From contig DLNM01000050.1 of assembly GCA_002479485.1 (NCBI GenBank), positions 13,035 to 77,034 of the forward strand: DNA of 64,000 nucleotides, given 5' to 3'. This document shows positions 1 to 7,217 of this stretch, piece after piece. This DNA is from Firmicutes bacterium UBA7510. Lineage in GTDB: Bacteria > Bacillota > Clostridia > Tissierellales > Sedimentibacteraceae. The first letter of the stretch is position 1; each line of letters begins with the position of its first letter. The translations under genes and the position numbers were made by a program. The notes below the pieces were generated by a model. That model had not been told where the DNA came from. It made no database searches and was given only the letters and a program-made list of their open reading frames with translations.

Positions 1-186
1 CTGGAGCTAAATTTGTTGAATGAATTAATGATATTTTTTTATTCACTTTGATTCTCTCCTTCTGTTGTAATATCTATGAGAAGAATTACAAGTTCATTTT
101 TAAATGAATTTTATCTTCAATATCATTTTAATGCTTTTACATTTTTTAAGAAAGATAATAGTCATTTCTATATCATCTTATATACA
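1..186. other. AT-rich stretch without a recognisable gene
   Basis: Short open frames here are AT-rich, lack a ribosome binding site and resemble nothing known to me. I see no gene entering from the left edge. Confidence 0.5.
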
Positions 187-219
187 AAAGCTACCACATA
201 TTATAAGAGTGATAGCTTT
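187..219 (-). terminator. Rho-independent terminator after the CD3324-family gene
   Basis: Arms AAAGCTACCAC and GTGATAGCTTT form a hairpin with one mismatch. It lies just past the stop codon of the minus-strand gene at 223 and is followed on that strand by TTTTGTAT. Confidence 0.6.
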
Positions 220-222
220 AAT

Positions 223-492
223 TTACTTATCTTTATTATATACGATTTTCTTAATACTACTATGTGAAAGAAAGAATTCTTCAGCTAGATTGCTAATTGA
301 TTGCCCACCTATATATTGGTTTAGAATCTTTTCATTTCTGTCTTTTAGAGAATCTCGACTTTTAGATTTTTCACCCCATCTTTTTCTCTTTTCAGGAAGA
401 CAAGGGATGTATACATATTCACCCTGAATATACTTTTGAATTTCTTTAACTAAATCATCTGGTAATATTTTATCAATTCTTACATATTTCAT
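223..492 (-). CDS. CD3324 family protein (small HTH-like protein)
   Basis: An 89-residue protein of the CD3324 family, common in clostridia and without assigned function. The family pattern is visible: ILPDDLVKEIQKYIQGEY near the N-terminus, then a WGEK motif, then a C-terminal SISNLAEEFFLSHSSIKKI segment typical of a resolvase-like helix-turn-helix. A DNA-binding role is inferred from that helix pair. The start was set at the ATG at 492 because AAGGAAG sits 8 bases upstream; a GTG nine bases further out would overlap that site. The ribosome site lies in one arm of a TTCCTTAA/TTAAGGAA hairpin, so translation may be modulated. Confidence 0.85.
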   Translation of the reverse strand: MKYVRIDKILPDDLVKEIQKYIQGEYVYIPCLPEKRKRWGEKSKSRDSLKDRNEKILNQYIGGQSISNLAEEFFLSHSSIKKIVYNKDK

Positions 493-501
493 AAAGCTCA
501 C

Positions 502-530
502 TTCCTTAAATTTATTTTTTAATTAAGGAA
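502..530 (-). promoter_or_regulatory. Hairpin covering the ribosome site of the CD3324 gene
   Basis: On the minus strand TTCCTTAA and TTAAGGAA are separated by an A/T-rich loop. The proximal arm contains the AAGGAAG ribosome site, so folding would hide it. It could also act as a weak terminator for the small upstream frame. No ligand-binding fold is apparent. Confidence 0.35.
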
Positions 531-553
531 ACAAAGCCTGTATATGTATGAAC

Positions 554-670
554 TTATTTATCAAAAGCGACTAAATATTTATCTCTGTGCAAATTGTCGC
601 CCAAACTCATACCTACAGTCTTTGCACAGAGCATTTTAATCATTTTTCTGTCCATGAGATTAATATTCAT
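554..670 (-). CDS. Possible 38-residue small protein
   Basis: Open frame beginning MNINLMDRKM and ending YLVAFDK. A GGGAGTG ribosome site lies 6-7 bases before the ATG. It is read in the same direction as the CD3324-family gene. I recognise no family. Composition is protein-like (mixed charged, polar and hydrophobic residues), but the length allows chance occurrence. Unproven small ORF. Confidence 0.35.
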   Translation of the reverse strand: MNINLMDRKMIKMLCAKTVGMSLGDNLHRDKYLVAFDK

Positions 671-787
671 GATATCACACTCCCTATTTATCACTTCTAA
701 CACAATACTAACACAAAAAGTAATAGAACTCAAGGAGAACTAATTAAGCCTTTTCTATGCATTTCATCAATTAGGATGTCTGGATAC

Positions 788-800
788 CTACACTGTGTAG
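788..800. promoter_or_regulatory. Palindrome CTACACTGTGTAG upstream of the MerR-type promoter
   Basis: A perfect 6-1-6 palindrome about 40 bp before the -35 box of the transglutaminase-UvrA gene. Its ACAC/GTGT core resembles the ACACCGTGT core of the MerR operator downstream. It may be a second regulator site, or chance. Confidence 0.35.
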
Positions 801-840
801 ACTTATTTATGCTGTTTTCTTAAACAGATAAAAAAGCCAC

Positions 841-871
841 TTGACTCTGACACCGTGTCAAGGCTTAAGGT
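841..871 (+). promoter_or_regulatory. MerR-type promoter/operator of the UvrA-like gene
   Basis: A TTGACT -35 box and a TAAGGT -10 box are 19 bp apart. That overlong spacer is the hallmark of MerR-controlled promoters. Between them is the near-palindrome TGACACCGTGTCA. The same arrangement recurs at 6463-6493, next to the MerR gene at 5564-6388, which is therefore the likely regulator. Confidence 0.8.
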
Positions 872-893
872 TGATTTAAAAGGAGGAATATAC

Positions 894-3800
894 ATGGATT
901 TTAAGATTTATTCGAGACAAAGCATTATAACCAATCCTCGGCAGTTCATAGACAAGTACGAGGATTTACCAGCATCTCCAAAAGAATTACTGAAAATAGT
1001 ACAGGGATTGGTCATACATGGTGACCAAGGAAAACTATATAACGTTACTTTTAGTAAAAGGCAGATGGACGAAGAATTGTTACGCACTGTACCGCAAATG
1101 CTAGAGAAATTATTACAAATCGACCAAAGCTCCCTGTCAGAAACAAGACCAGCAAACATGCGTCTAATTGGAATGTGTAGGGACTACTCTCTGCTCTTCT
1201 TATCTTTTCTACGGTATAAAGGTATTCCTGCAAGAGTGCGTGTTGGCTTTGCGAATTACTTTGAAAGTGAACTAATGTATGAGGACCACTGGCTTATTGA
1301 ATATTACGACCGAGAAAAACAACATTGGGTGCGTGTAGATGCACAGCTTGATGACATTCAGAAAGTACATTTTGGGGTAACTTTCGACACAGAGGATATG
1401 CCAGCAGATGCAGGATATCTGCTTGGTGGGCAAGCGTGGACACTTTGTCGCTTGGGAGAACATCATCCAGAGGATTTCGGCTACAATAAAAACTGGAAAG
1501 GATGGCATTCTGTAAAAGGAAATTTATTGCACGATTTTAACAGTCTACTTGGTATGGAACTCTTACCATGGGATTTGTGGACGGAACTTAGTACAAAAAA
1601 ATATAATAATCTCAGCCGACAGGAAAAAGACATTTTGGATGAAATGGCTATGCTTACCACAAATGCTAACATCACGGAAAAAGAACTCTTAGCATTTCAA
1701 AAAAGTTTGCCTGAGTCATACATGGAGGCTATCCATTCAAAACTTAAGCTGTTGGGTATTGACGTGCAATACGAAACGTTGAGCCCCGATATGCTGAAGA
1801 AAAAGTTCTCTATAACTCCATCAACAAAAGAACGAACTATAGTTACCCCCTTGAAAGATAATAATCATCTATTGGTGTTAAAAGGGTGTCGTCAAAACAA
1901 CTTAAAAAATGTGAATGTGTCCATTCCAAAAGAAAGGCTAACTGTTATCACAGGTGTAAGTGGAAGCGGCAAATCGTCCCTAGCTTTTGATACAATTTAT
2001 GCAGAGGGAAAACGTCGATATCTTGATAATATGTCAAATGCAGCTAAAATGCAGGAACAGATAGAAAAACCGGATTTTGATACTATACAAGGACTCACCC
2101 CTACCATTGCAATTGAGCAAAAAAAAGGAAGTCAAAACCCTCGTTCTACCGTTGGAACTCTGACAGGCATTTTGGATCATCTGAGAATGCTGTATGTTGC
2201 AATCGGAATACCCCATTGCCCTTATTGCGGAGTGCCTGTTCAAAAAGACAGCAAAAGTAAAAATCGTTGCCCTGCTTGCGGTAGCCTGTTTCAAGGACTG
2301 ACGGTGTCGACGTTTAATGCCAATGCACATGTAGGGGCGTGCCATACCTGTAATGGGCTTGGAATTTTATATGAGGTTAATCCAGATGCTATTGTGGTGA
2401 ATGGCAGCCTGTCTGTGTTGGATGGAGCTACTTCCTACTTTGGAAAGCTGCGTGGCAAAAAGCTAACAGGTAACTGGATGATTGGAGAATTATATGCAAT
2501 AGCGAGCGATATGAACGTTGATTTAGATTTGCCTTGGAATGATTTACCAAATAAATTCAGACAAGCAATTCTTTACGGCACAGGGAATAAAATTTACAGC
2601 TTTAAATATAATTCCGGAGGTCGTGATACAGAAATCAATCGTCCCGCAGCTGGAGCAGTAAGCCATATACAACGATTATTCCGAGAATCCAAATCAAATG
2701 AAAATCCTCAAAAAGAATATATGCGTGAGATTCCCTGCCCCACCTGTCACGGAGAATTGTTGTGTTATGAAGCCCGATATACAACAATTATGGGATACCG
2801 TTTGCCCGAGCTAACAAAGATGCCCATTGACAAGCTTTGGGACTTTATATGCAGCTTGCAGGAATTGCTTTCAGAAAATCAGGCAAATAAAGCTGGAGAA
2901 GTTATTCTTGAAATTCAAAACCGAATAATAAACCTATTGCAAGTAGGCTTGCCGTATTTAACTCTGAGTCGAACCGCTCCAACCCTTTCAGGTGGCGAGT
3001 TACAGCGTGTGCGGTTGTCTAGCCAGCTTGGCAGTGAACTAATTGGTCTTACCTATATCCTTGACGAACCCTCCATCGGGTTGCACCCACGAGATCATCA
3101 TCTGATGATTGACACTATCAAGCATCTACGGGATAAGGGAAATACCGTCATTGTTGTAGAACATGATAAAGATACAATGTTAAACGCTGATTATATTGTT
3201 GATGTCGGCCCCGGGGCGGGAACTTTCGGCGGTGAAATTGTGGCAGCAGGAACTGTGGATGAAATTATGAAAAATACATTGTCTGCTACCGGACGTTTTC
3301 TTAACAATAGCAAAATATGCGAGCCACAAAGCGCAATAAAACCTCACAAATGGATGACTCTGAATGGATGTACTGGAAACAATCTTAAAAATATCAACGT
3401 CCGGTTTCCACTTCATACAATGTGCTGTATTACTGGTGTAAGTGGTTCTGGTAAAAGCTCACTGATTTTTGGAACATTGATTCCTGCACTAAACAAGGAA
3501 ATTAACCATCAAATATGTGTCAGCACCTGTTATCTTTCTTTTGAGGGATATGAGGATATTGATGGGTTTGTCCAGATGGATCAAAGTCCAGTTGGAAAGT
3601 CCCCACGCTCAACCCCTGCAACCTATATTAGTGTTTTTGACATCATCCGCAGCCTATTTGCAAAACAACCAAGAGCTTGTGAGCTTGGGCTTAGTGAAAG
3701 CCATTTCAGCTTCAACTCAAAGGACGGTGGATGCCCTGTTTGTGAGGGACAGGGGCAAATTAAAGTCAATTTCCAGTATATGGCGGATACTTACGTTATC

Positions 3801-4325
3801 TGCCCAGAATGTAAGGGCAGCCGATATCAGAAGGAAGTGTTAGAGGTTCTTTACAAGGGAAAAAGTATTGCAGATATCTTGCATATGGATGTTTTGGAAG
3901 CAATATCACTTTTTGAAGATGTACCGGAGATTGTACAAAAGTTATCACTAATGGATGAAGTAGGACTGCCTTACCTAAAATTGGGGCAAAGCACTACTAC
4001 CCTCAGCGGAGGTGAAGCTCAAAGGCTGAAGCTTGCCAAGGAACTGAGCGGAAAACAAAAAAGGCATATGGTCTATATATTAGATGAACCGACAACTGGA
4101 TTGCACTTTCAGGATATTGAAAAGTTGCTGTTGATTTTCCGTAAACTGGTTGATGCAGGTCATTCACTATTCATTATTGAACACAACACCGAAATTATTG
4201 GAGCCTCTGATTGGATCATTGATATCGGGCCGGAGGGTGGAATTTCCGGAGGTCAGGTTGTAGCCGAGGGAAATCCGGAGGAAATTAAAAGAAATCCTGC
4301 AAGCATTACAGGCAGATATCTGTGA
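894..4325 (+). CDS. Transglutaminase-like / UvrA-like dual ABC ATPase fusion
   Basis: A 1143-residue fusion. Residues ~40-160 form a transglutaminase-like domain with the Cys-His-Asp triad visible (C95 in GMCRDYS, H132 in DHW, D149 in RVDAQ). From ~340 onward it is a UvrA-type tandem ABC protein: two GVSGSGKSS Walker A motifs, CPYCG/CPACG and CPVC/CPEC zinc pairs, and LSGGELQRVRL and LSGGEAQRLKL signatures each followed by ILDEP. UvrA proteins usually have ~940 residues and no N-terminal enzyme domain. UvrA2/DrrC-like proteins give resistance to DNA-binding drugs, so drug protection is inferred. The ATG at 894 is preferred because AGGAGG lies at 881-886; the GTG at 855 lies inside the promoter. 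The next gene, 11 bp on, is an MFS pump. Base composition looks richer in G+C than neighbours, suggesting transfer. Confidence 0.85.
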   Translation: MDFKIYSRQSIITNPRQFIDKYEDLPASPKELLKIVQGLVIHGDQGKLYNVTFSKRQMDEELLRTVPQMLEKLLQIDQSSLSETRPANMRLIGMCRDYSLLFLSFLRYKGIPARVRVGFANYFESELMYEDHWLIEYYDREKQHWVRVDAQLDDIQKVHFGVTFDTEDMPADAGYLLGGQAWTLCRLGEHHPEDFGYNKNWKGWHSVKGNLLHDFNSLLGMELLPWDLWTELSTKKYNNLSRQEKDILDEMAMLTTNANITEKELLAFQKSLPESYMEAIHSKLKLLGIDVQYETLSPDMLKKKFSITPSTKERTIVTPLKDNNHLLVLKGCRQNNLKNVNVSIPKERLTVITGVSGSGKSSLAFDTIYAEGKRRYLDNMSNAAKMQEQIEKPDFDTIQGLTPTIAIEQKKGSQNPRSTVGTLTGILDHLRMLYVAIGIPHCPYCGVPVQKDSKSKNRCPACGSLFQGLTVSTFNANAHVGACHTCNGLGILYEVNPDAIVVNGSLSVLDGATSYFGKLRGKKLTGNWMIGELYAIASDMNVDLDLPWNDLPNKFRQAILYGTGNKIYSFKYNSGGRDTEINRPAAGAVSHIQRLFRESKSNENPQKEYMREIPCPTCHGELLCYEARYTTIMGYRLPELTKMPIDKLWDFICSLQELLSENQANKAGEVILEIQNRIINLLQVGLPYLTLSRTAPTLSGGELQRVRLSSQLGSELIGLTYILDEPSIGLHPRDHHLMIDTIKHLRDKGNTVIVVEHDKDTMLNADYIVDVGPGAGTFGGEIVAAGTVDEIMKNTLSATGRFLNNSKICEPQSAIKPHKWMTLNGCTGNNLKNINVRFPLHTMCCITGVSGSGKSSLIFGTLIPALNKEINHQICVSTCYLSFEGYEDIDGFVQMDQSPVGKSPRSTPATYISVFDIIRSLFAKQPRACELGLSESHFSFNSKDGGCPVCEGQGQIKVNFQYMADTYVICPECKGSRYQKEVLEVLYKGKSIADILHMDVLEAISLFEDVPEIVQKLSLMDEVGLPYLKLGQSTTTLSGGEAQRLKLAKELSGKQKRHMVYILDEPTTGLHFQDIEKLLLIFRKLVDAGHSLFIIEHNTEIIGASDWIIDIGPEGGISGGQVVAEGNPEEIKRNPASITGRYL

Positions 4326-4336
4326 GGAGGGAATGA

Positions 4337-5521
4337 ATGAGAATGTTGAAGAAAGAATCGTGGCAGTATAAACTCACGGCATATATGTTGAGCCAAGGAA
4401 TATCCCTACTTGGTTCATCTGTCGTATCGTTAGCAATTATCTGGTATGTTACTTTGGGAACCGGTTCTGGTAGTTTGATTGCGGGTGTTACCATTACAAC
4501 TTTTCTGCCACAAGCTTTGGTAATGCTATACGGTGGTGTACTCGCTGACCATTACCCGCCTAAGCGTATTGTGATTATAAGCGACTCTATGATAGCTATT
4601 TCCACTTTTATACTGGCAATTTTCTTTATTACTGGTATAGATAATATAGGCTGGGTGTTTTTCTTTAATGCTTTACGTGCTTTTGGAACAGGCATCCAAC
4701 TTCCTGCTTCAAAGAGTATATTGCCACAGATTGTTCCAAAGGAACAATTGATGAAAGCAAACAGTATCAATACCGGTGTGTGGAGTGTCATTCAATTGGT
4801 ATCACCAGGGCTTGGCGGTCTTGTTATGAGCCTTATGGATATGGAGTATGTATTTCTAATTGATGTAGTGACTGCCTTAATCAGTATTATTATTTTAGCG
4901 ACTATTATAGTGCCATCGTTCGAATTACGACAAAGCAATGAAAATACACGCGAGGAGCTAGTGCAAGGTTTTCGTTACATCATGAATTCTATGGCATTAC
5001 GCAATGCAATTCTATTATATACTATATTTCAGTTTCTGGTCGTTCCGGCTTCACAGCTTACGCCACTGTTAGCATCTAAAAATGTGGGCGGTGAAGTTTG
5101 GATACTCAGCGTGATAGAAACAGCGTTTTCAATCGGCGCACTGTCAGCCAGTCTTTTTATGTCATATAGAGAACTAAAAATCCCACATTTCAAACTCATT
5201 GGGTTGTCATCTATCGTTTTTGGAATGACAATGCTCCTGTTGCTACCTGCACGTGGCATTCTGCTGTTTGCCGCAATGATGTTCCTAATGGGAATTGGCA
5301 GTCCTCTATATTACACGCCGCTAATCACTCACATACAAGAGAGCACCAAGGATTCCTATATGGGGCGTACTTTTTCCTATGTAGATTTATTATCCTCACT
5401 GGCAACACCACTTGGCATGATGGTATTTGGCCCTTTATCAAATATTAGTATCTTTCTACCTTTTGTAATTCCCGGTATTGTACTAATCCTGTTAGGCATT
5501 TGGGTTCGGAAAAAAATGTAA
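4337..5521 (+). CDS. MFS drug-efflux-type transporter
   Basis: A 394-residue major facilitator protein with about 12 hydrophobic segments and the loop-2 signature region GGVLADHYPPKR after TM2. It resembles the MFS_3/TetV-type permeases of Firmicutes, which export macrolides or other drugs by proton antiport. It begins 11 bp after the UvrA-like gene with GAGGAGGG before its ATG, so the two are co-transcribed from the MerR-type promoter. Pairing an efflux pump with a UvrA/DrrC-like ATPase fits a detoxification role. The substrate cannot be read from sequence. Confidence 0.88.
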   Translation: MRMLKKESWQYKLTAYMLSQGISLLGSSVVSLAIIWYVTLGTGSGSLIAGVTITTFLPQALVMLYGGVLADHYPPKRIVIISDSMIAISTFILAIFFITGIDNIGWVFFFNALRAFGTGIQLPASKSILPQIVPKEQLMKANSINTGVWSVIQLVSPGLGGLVMSLMDMEYVFLIDVVTALISIIILATIIVPSFELRQSNENTREELVQGFRYIMNSMALRNAILLYTIFQFLVVPASQLTPLLASKNVGGEVWILSVIETAFSIGALSASLFMSYRELKIPHFKLIGLSSIVFGMTMLLLLPARGILLFAAMMFLMGIGSPLYYTPLITHIQESTKDSYMGRTFSYVDLLSSLATPLGMMVFGPLSNISIFLPFVIPGIVLILLGIWVRKKM

Positions 5522-5528
5522 TAAAAAT

Positions 5529-5559
5529 AGGGCTTGCCCTAAGGGGCAGCCCATGTTTT
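5529..5559. terminator. Terminator between the convergent MFS and merR genes
   Basis: GGGCTTGCCC and GGGGCAGCCC form a GC-rich hairpin with a TAA loop, followed by ATGTTTTC. It lies between convergent genes and can serve both. Confidence 0.75.
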
Positions 5560-5563
5560 CAAA

Positions 5564-6388
5564 TCATATTTCTATCAGCGGAATTTGTATCTCTGTTAGG
5601 TATTCTTCTGGGTTATCAGTATCCTCATGGTCGATAATTGTGACCTGACGAGATGGGCTTCCCATAGTATATGGGTGGTTTTTGTCAAGCCAATCTGCAA
5701 AGGAAAAGTAAGCACCTGCAATATTTTCATATGGACCATAAACCATCATGCAAGCCATTTTATCAATATTTTCAAGTGTACGGTAAGTAAAAGCATCTTT
5801 ATCCTTACCTAACCGCTTTACAATAAGACATACTTCTATATCAACATAGGAATCCAAATGTTCATCGTCATGATAGATTGCAACATTGTTTTGACTACTT
5901 CTATCAAACTCAATATGCTCTTGATGGACAAAATCCATAAGTTCGCTCCAAAGCGTTCCCTCATCAAAGTGGCTGCTCACCTTACGGCGAAGAGATATAA
6001 CTGGGTAGGAAGGTATAGATTTTATTGTTACATTATAATATTGGTCAAATTTATCGGTCTCAATATGTGTGATAGCAGAACGAATCTGCTCAATACGTTT
6101 TTTCTCCATTTCAATAACTTCTTCAATATCTCGAATTTTGTTATGAAGTCTTTGCATTAGATATGTATCATTCCAGTTTTGCAATAGCTGCATGGTTTCA
6201 GCAACTCCAAAGTTAAGGTCTCGCAGCAATACAATTTTTTGCAGTTCCGGAACCTGATCAGCGGAGTACATCCGATAGCCGGTAACCGGGTCTATATAAG
6301 ACGGTTTGAGCAGCCCTTGATTATCATAATAACGCAACATTCGTACAGAAACGTGCGTGAGTTTTGAGAAATCACCTATTTTCAGCAT
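5564..6388 (-). CDS. MerR family regulator with GyrI-like effector domain
   Basis: A 274-residue regulator of the BmrR/TipA type. Residues 1-70 are a MerR winged helix (KIGDFSKLTHVSVRMLRYYD, then GLLKPSYIDPVTGYRMYS). Residues ~75-110 form the dimerising coiled coil. Residues ~115-274 are a GyrI-like/effector-binding domain that in relatives binds hydrophobic cationic drugs. Such proteins activate promoters with 19-bp spacers by untwisting them, and two such promoters lie nearby (841-871 and 6463-6493). The start ATG follows AAAGGGGTG. It is divergent from the GyrI-like gene at 6522. Confidence 0.92.
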   Translation of the reverse strand: MLKIGDFSKLTHVSVRMLRYYDNQGLLKPSYIDPVTGYRMYSADQVPELQKIVLLRDLNFGVAETMQLLQNWNDTYLMQRLHNKIRDIEEVIEMEKKRIEQIRSAITHIETDKFDQYYNVTIKSIPSYPVISLRRKVSSHFDEGTLWSELMDFVHQEHIEFDRSSQNNVAIYHDDEHLDSYVDIEVCLIVKRLGKDKDAFTYRTLENIDKMACMMVYGPYENIAGAYFSFADWLDKNHPYTMGSPSRQVTIIDHEDTDNPEEYLTEIQIPLIEI

Positions 6389-6462
6389 TTATTCACCCCT
6401 TTCGTTATTAGTATACAGTTTGTTTTTTTATACTTCAAGTCCAAAAATGTAAAATAAAAGTC

Positions 6463-6493
6463 TTGACATTGACACGGTGTTAGGGCTTAAAAA
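6463..6493 (+). promoter_or_regulatory. MerR-type promoter/operator of the GyrI-like gene
   Basis: TTGACA -35 and TAAAAA -10 hexamers with a 19-bp spacer contain TTGACACGGTGTTA. This matches the operator at 841-871 nearly base for base (TGACACnGTGT core, then GGCTTAA). It sits between the divergent merR gene and the gene at 6522. Confidence 0.8.
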
Positions 6494-6521
6494 TGAATTA
6501 TATCACAAAAGGAGATTCGCC

Positions 6522-7034
6522 ATGATTAATGCACATAATATTAGGTTTGTTCAGATTCCTGCAATGACCGTTGCTTCAATTCAATGTATTAGTACATCAC
6601 CGGAAAGGGACAGTTTGAAAGCAATAATAGATTTTATGGGAGATATAAAACTAGACAACAAGATTTCACTTATACGACACTTTGGTTATGTTCCACAGTT
6701 TGATAAGTGCGGCAATGCGGATATAGATATTTTTGAGAGGCTGATAGCAGTCCCAGAAAATATAGAAATTTCAGAACCATTTGTAAAAAAAATTTTTCCA
6801 GGTGGGTTATATGCCGCCTGTACAGTTCCAATAGGATTTTTTGATAGAGTATCAAAACTAAAAGATATAATTTGTGCAATGTCAAACTATGAACTTGTTG
6901 ACAATGGACAATTTGACGTTATTGAGGAATATTTAAATCCTTGGAATTTTTCATCATATTGTATAAAACAGTTCTTCACAGACACTCAAATAGACATTCT
7001 TGTTAAAGTTAGAAAACTTTACAACATTATTTAG
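6522..7034 (+). CDS. GyrI-like / effector-binding domain protein
   Basis: A 170-residue stand-alone GyrI-like (AraC effector-binding) domain, similar in layout to the C-terminal half of the MerR protein next door: FVQIPAMTVASIQ at the start, a FGYVPQFD segment in the middle, and a GGLYAACTV strand. Relatives bind or hydrolyse small hydrophobic molecules. Here it may buffer or degrade the drug that activates the MerR protein, which is an inference from the shared promoter. The ATG at 6522 is chosen because AAAGGAG precedes it; the in-frame GTG at 6477 lies within the operator. Confidence 0.78.
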   Translation: MINAHNIRFVQIPAMTVASIQCISTSPERDSLKAIIDFMGDIKLDNKISLIRHFGYVPQFDKCGNADIDIFERLIAVPENIEISEPFVKKIFPGGLYAACTVPIGFFDRVSKLKDIICAMSNYELVDNGQFDVIEEYLNPWNFSSYCIKQFFTDTQIDILVKVRKLYNII

Positions 7035-7120
7035 TTTAGCGAGAAATATTTGAAGATAATATAAAAGCGGGATATAAAGATGTATGCATTTGTAGAAAGT
7101 TATTTACATACAATTTAAAT

Positions 7121-7170
7121 ATAATAGGTGTTAAAGAGCTAATAGAGCACTTTAACACCATTATTTTTTA
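7121..7170. repeat. Dispersed hairpin repeat, copy 1 (also terminator-like)
   Basis: A perfect 10-bp stem (GGTGTTAAAG / CTTTAACACC) followed by ATTATTTTTT, so it can end transcription of the plus-strand gene at 6522 and perhaps of the minus-strand amidase operon. About 46 of 50 bases recur in inverted orientation at 31741-31790, including the loop, so it is a mobile or duplicated repeat and not just a terminator. Confidence 0.75.
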
Positions 7171-7217
7171 CTTTAAACATGAGTATTTTCAAACTATATT
7201 TATAGATCAAAAGAACT

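Noticed and set aside
104..427. Plus-strand frame of 107 codons over the CD3324 gene
   Set aside because: It is antisense to a recognisable family protein, has no ribosome site and an unnatural composition.
855..893. GTG at 855 as start of the UvrA-like fusion
   Set aside because: It lies inside the MerR-type promoter; an ATG at 894 has AGGAGG eight bases upstream.
2034..2345. Antisense frame of 103 codons inside the UvrA-like gene
   Set aside because: Shadow of a clear coding region with conserved zinc and ATPase motifs on the other strand.
6477..6521. GTG at 6477 as start of the GyrI-like gene
   Set aside because: It falls within the operator between -35 and -10; the ATG at 6522 has a proper ribosome site.
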